NCBI RefSeq assembly: GCF_021654795.1 | Contig: NZ_AP025344.1 | Location: forward strand, 5,022,501 to 5,086,500 | Origin: Paenibacillus dendritiformis | GTDB lineage: Bacteria; Bacillota; Bacilli; Paenibacillales; Paenibacillaceae | DNA: 64,000 bases | Reading direction: 5' to 3' | Shown here: piece after piece, positions 62,405-64,000 of the stretch | Layout of the letters: every line of letters begins with the position of its first letter | How positions within the stretch are numbered: position 1 is the first letter of the stretch | The notes under the pieces: generated by a model | Databases searched by the model: none | Seen by the model: only the letters and a program-made list of their open reading frames with translations | Told to the model about the DNA's origin: nothing | Translations under genes and position numbers: made by a program

Positions 62405-63436
62405 CTAACCTCGTTTTTTTCTTCCCAGGTACAGGAGCATCATGAAATAGGGAACGCCGATAATGGCCGTTACGATCCCCGCGGGCAATTCCGCCGGGGC
62501 GAACACGGTTCGGCCGATATAGTCGGATACGAGCACGAGCAGCGCCCCGACGATTCCGCATACCGGGAGAATGCGGCGATGCGCGGTTCCGACGAGCCGT
62601 CTGGAAATGTGGGGCGCCATCAGCCCGATAAATCCGATGCCTCCGGATACGGATACGCAGGCGCTTACGATGCCGATGCTGCACAGCAAGAGCTCGGCCT
62701 TCTCTTTTTCCGAAGAGACGCCCACGCTAATGACACTTTCCTCGCGCAATTGAAATATATCCATGATATAGGACTTGCGAATAATGACCGGGAGCAGCAG
62801 CAGAAGCCAGGGAATAATGGAAGCGATGTATTTCCAGTTCGCATTGTAAATACTGCCGGAGCTCCATACCGCGGCCATCTCGAAATCATTCGGATTCATC
62901 TTCAGCGTCAAAAATAAGGATACCGCGCTCAGGCCCGATCCGGCGGCAATCCCCGTAAGCAGCAGCCGCTGCGGCTCCAGCCGGCCGTCCTTCCAGGCGA
63001 ACAGGTAGATAAGGGCGGCCGCAAGCAGCCCGCCCAGCAAGCCGAAGAGCGGCATCGCCATAATCGACAGCAGCCCGGTCCCCTTGATCTGGCCTTGGAA
63101 AAAGAACATAAAAATAACCATCGCCGCGCCGGCTCCCGCATTGATTCCCAGAATGCCCGGATCCGCCAGCCCGTTGCGCGTAATGCTCTGAATAACCGCT
63201 CCGGCGATGCCAAGTCCCATCCCGACCAGAATGGCAATGACGATCCGCGGCAGCCGGAACTCGAAAATGACGAGATCATGGTCGGCTTGCGGCTGAATGC
63301 GCAGCAATGTATCGATAACATCCTTCACGCTCATATCAAATATACCGTTGGTCAGGCTGACATAGGTGACGATCAAAATCAGGGCAGCTCCGGCGATCAG
63401 CACAGCCGCAAAGCGGCCGCCCGAGATGTTATTCAT
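62405..63436 (-). CDS. Iron-siderophore ABC transporter permease (FecCD family, second permease)
   Basis: This 343-residue permease has about nine or ten helices. It shows FRLPRIVIAILVGMGLGIAGAVIQSITRNGLADPGILGINAGAGA, the family's hallmark, and the C-terminal GGIGFIGLMAPHISRRLVG coupling loop. It forms half of the channel for ferric siderophores. GAGGAGG precedes the ATG at 63436, which overlaps the previous gene by 8 bases. Confidence 0.92.
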   Translation of the reverse strand: MNNISGGRFAAVLIAGAALILIVTYVSLTNGIFDMSVKDVIDTLLRIQPQADHDLVIFEFRLPRIVIAILVGMGLGIAGAVIQSITRNGLADPGILGINAGAGAAMVIFMFFFQGQIKGTGLLSIMAMPLFGLLGGLLAAALIYLFAWKDGRLEPQRLLLTGIAAGSGLSAVSLFLTLKMNPNDFEMAAVWSSGSIYNANWKYIASIIPWLLLLLPVIIRKSYIMDIFQLREESVISVGVSSEKEKAELLLCSIGIVSACVSVSGGIGFIGLMAPHISRRLVGTAHRRILPVCGIVGALLVLVSDYIGRTVFAPAELPAGIVTAIIGVPYFMMLLYLGRKKRG

Positions 63437-64000
63437 GCTTCGCGCCTCCTCTCGTCCGCACAAGATAGAGGAAGAACGGAACGCCAAGCAGCGAGGTGAT
63501 GACGCCTATCGGCATCTCGAACGGATAATTCACGTACCGGCTGAGCAGGTCGCAGAGCGCCAGGAACAACGCTCCAAGCACCCCCGAGCACGGGATGATC
63601 CATTTATAATCGACCCCGACAAGCATCCGGACAATATGCGGAATAATGAGACCGACGAACCCGATTTTGCCGGCGATCGCGGCCGCTATCCCGGTCAACA
63701 GGACGACGCTGAAGGTCGCGCCGAATTTGATCCATGCCGTTTTTTGGCCAAGCCCGACCGCTACCTCTTCGCCCAGAGACAGAACCGATATCGATCGGGA
63801 CAGTCCGACCGCCAACGCGATGCCGACAACCGCGAACGGGATCGCCATCTTGATCAGCTCCGGATCCAGCTGATGAAGCCGGGCGTTGTACCAGAAGCTG
63901 ATATTTTGCGAGATCTGAAAATAGGATGCCAGCGCTGCCGAAATACTGCTCAGAAACGTACCGATAATCGTGCCCAAGATGGCCAGCCTCACCGGTGACA
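63429..64000 (-). CDS. Iron-siderophore ABC transporter permease (FecCD family), 5' part outside window
   Basis: The frame enters from the right edge and gives 189 C-terminal residues. It holds GIAAAIAGKIGFVGLIIPHIVRMLVG, the cytoplasmic coupling loop of FecCD permeases, and ends VRTRGGAKHE. It pairs with the permease encoded next. A GTG at 63992 is most likely an internal valine, since the family needs about 150 more residues upstream. Confidence 0.9.
   Translation of the reverse strand, partial: SPVRLAILGTIIGTFLSSISAALASYFQISQNISFWYNARLHQLDPELIKMAIPFAVVGIALAVGLSRSISVLSLGEEVAVGLGQKTAWIKFGATFSVVLLTGIAAAIAGKIGFVGLIIPHIVRMLVGVDYKWIIPCSGVLGALFLALCDLLSRYVNYPFEMPIGVITSLLGVPFFLYLVRTRGGAKHE

Overview
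The window looks like a Paenibacillus-type Gram-positive chromosome segment. The DNA is GC-rich, most genes have strong AGGAGG-like ribosome sites, and TTG and GTG starts are common. Exported solute-binding proteins are lipoproteins with LxxC boxes. The gene content (CbiZ-type cobalamin salvage, DUF2621, a secretin-less Tad pilus locus with a DUF6382/FHA protein) also fits Bacillota. The genus is inferred, not proven. No rRNA, tRNA, insertion sequence or prophage was seen.

Layout. Positions 1-6,000 (minus strand) hold a cobalamin salvage and uptake region: cobD, cbiZ, cbiB and a CobC-like phosphatase, then an adenosylcobalamin riboswitch with a terminator that controls btuF and btuC. Positions 6,300-13,500 are housekeeping and accessory single genes: a small membrane protein, a nitroreductase diverging from lplA across a Fur-box-like site, an RpiR regulator, an EamA transporter, a HAD phosphatase, a PhnP-like hydrolase and a glycerophosphodiesterase. 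Positions 13,900-15,454 are a 24-repeat type I-C-like CRISPR array, read on the minus strand, with an AT-rich leader at its right end and no cas gene in the window. Copies of a short palindromic repeat lie on both sides of it.

Positions 16,186-20,104 are a sulfate ABC transporter operon (cysT-cysW-cysA-binding protein). Positions 20,534-31,740 carry tetR, yigZ, pgi, a beta-hydroxyacid dehydrogenase, rarD, tkt, purU, nfo, a DUF2621 protein and a TIGR01777 epimerase-like protein. Positions 32,051-37,702 are a five-gene peptide/nickel-type ABC transporter operon. Positions 38,105-48,956 (minus) are a complete Tad pilus operon: tadZ, tadA, tadB, tadC, flp, three TadE/TadG-type minor pilins, a prepilin peptidase and a DUF6382/FHA protein. 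A possible attenuator lies in its leader.

Positions 49,196-57,009 contain a chemoreceptor, a cation/proton antiporter and a P1B metal ATPase diverging from an Nramp transporter. Positions 57,069-58,958 are a PadR-DUF1700/DUF4097 envelope-stress-like module. Then come an MFS transporter, a small coiled-coil protein, a GNAT acetyltransferase, and at the right end a siderophore-type esterase next to two FecCD permeases, the second cut by the window edge.

How the genes work together. BtuF/BtuC would import corrinoids. CbiZ would remove the aminopropanol side chain from cobinamides, and CbiB with the aminopropanol phosphate made by CobD would reattach one, so the locus supports salvage and not de novo corrin synthesis. 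The Tad genes supply pilin, peptidase, ATPase, platform and minor pilins for one machine. The esterase and FecCD genes would import ferric siderophores and release the iron. No gene system in the window is clearly without precedent. The strongest leads are the cas-less CRISPR locus with its flanking repeats, the Tad leader hairpin with the repeat-bearing TadE-like protein, and the regulatory dyads in the metal-transport regions.
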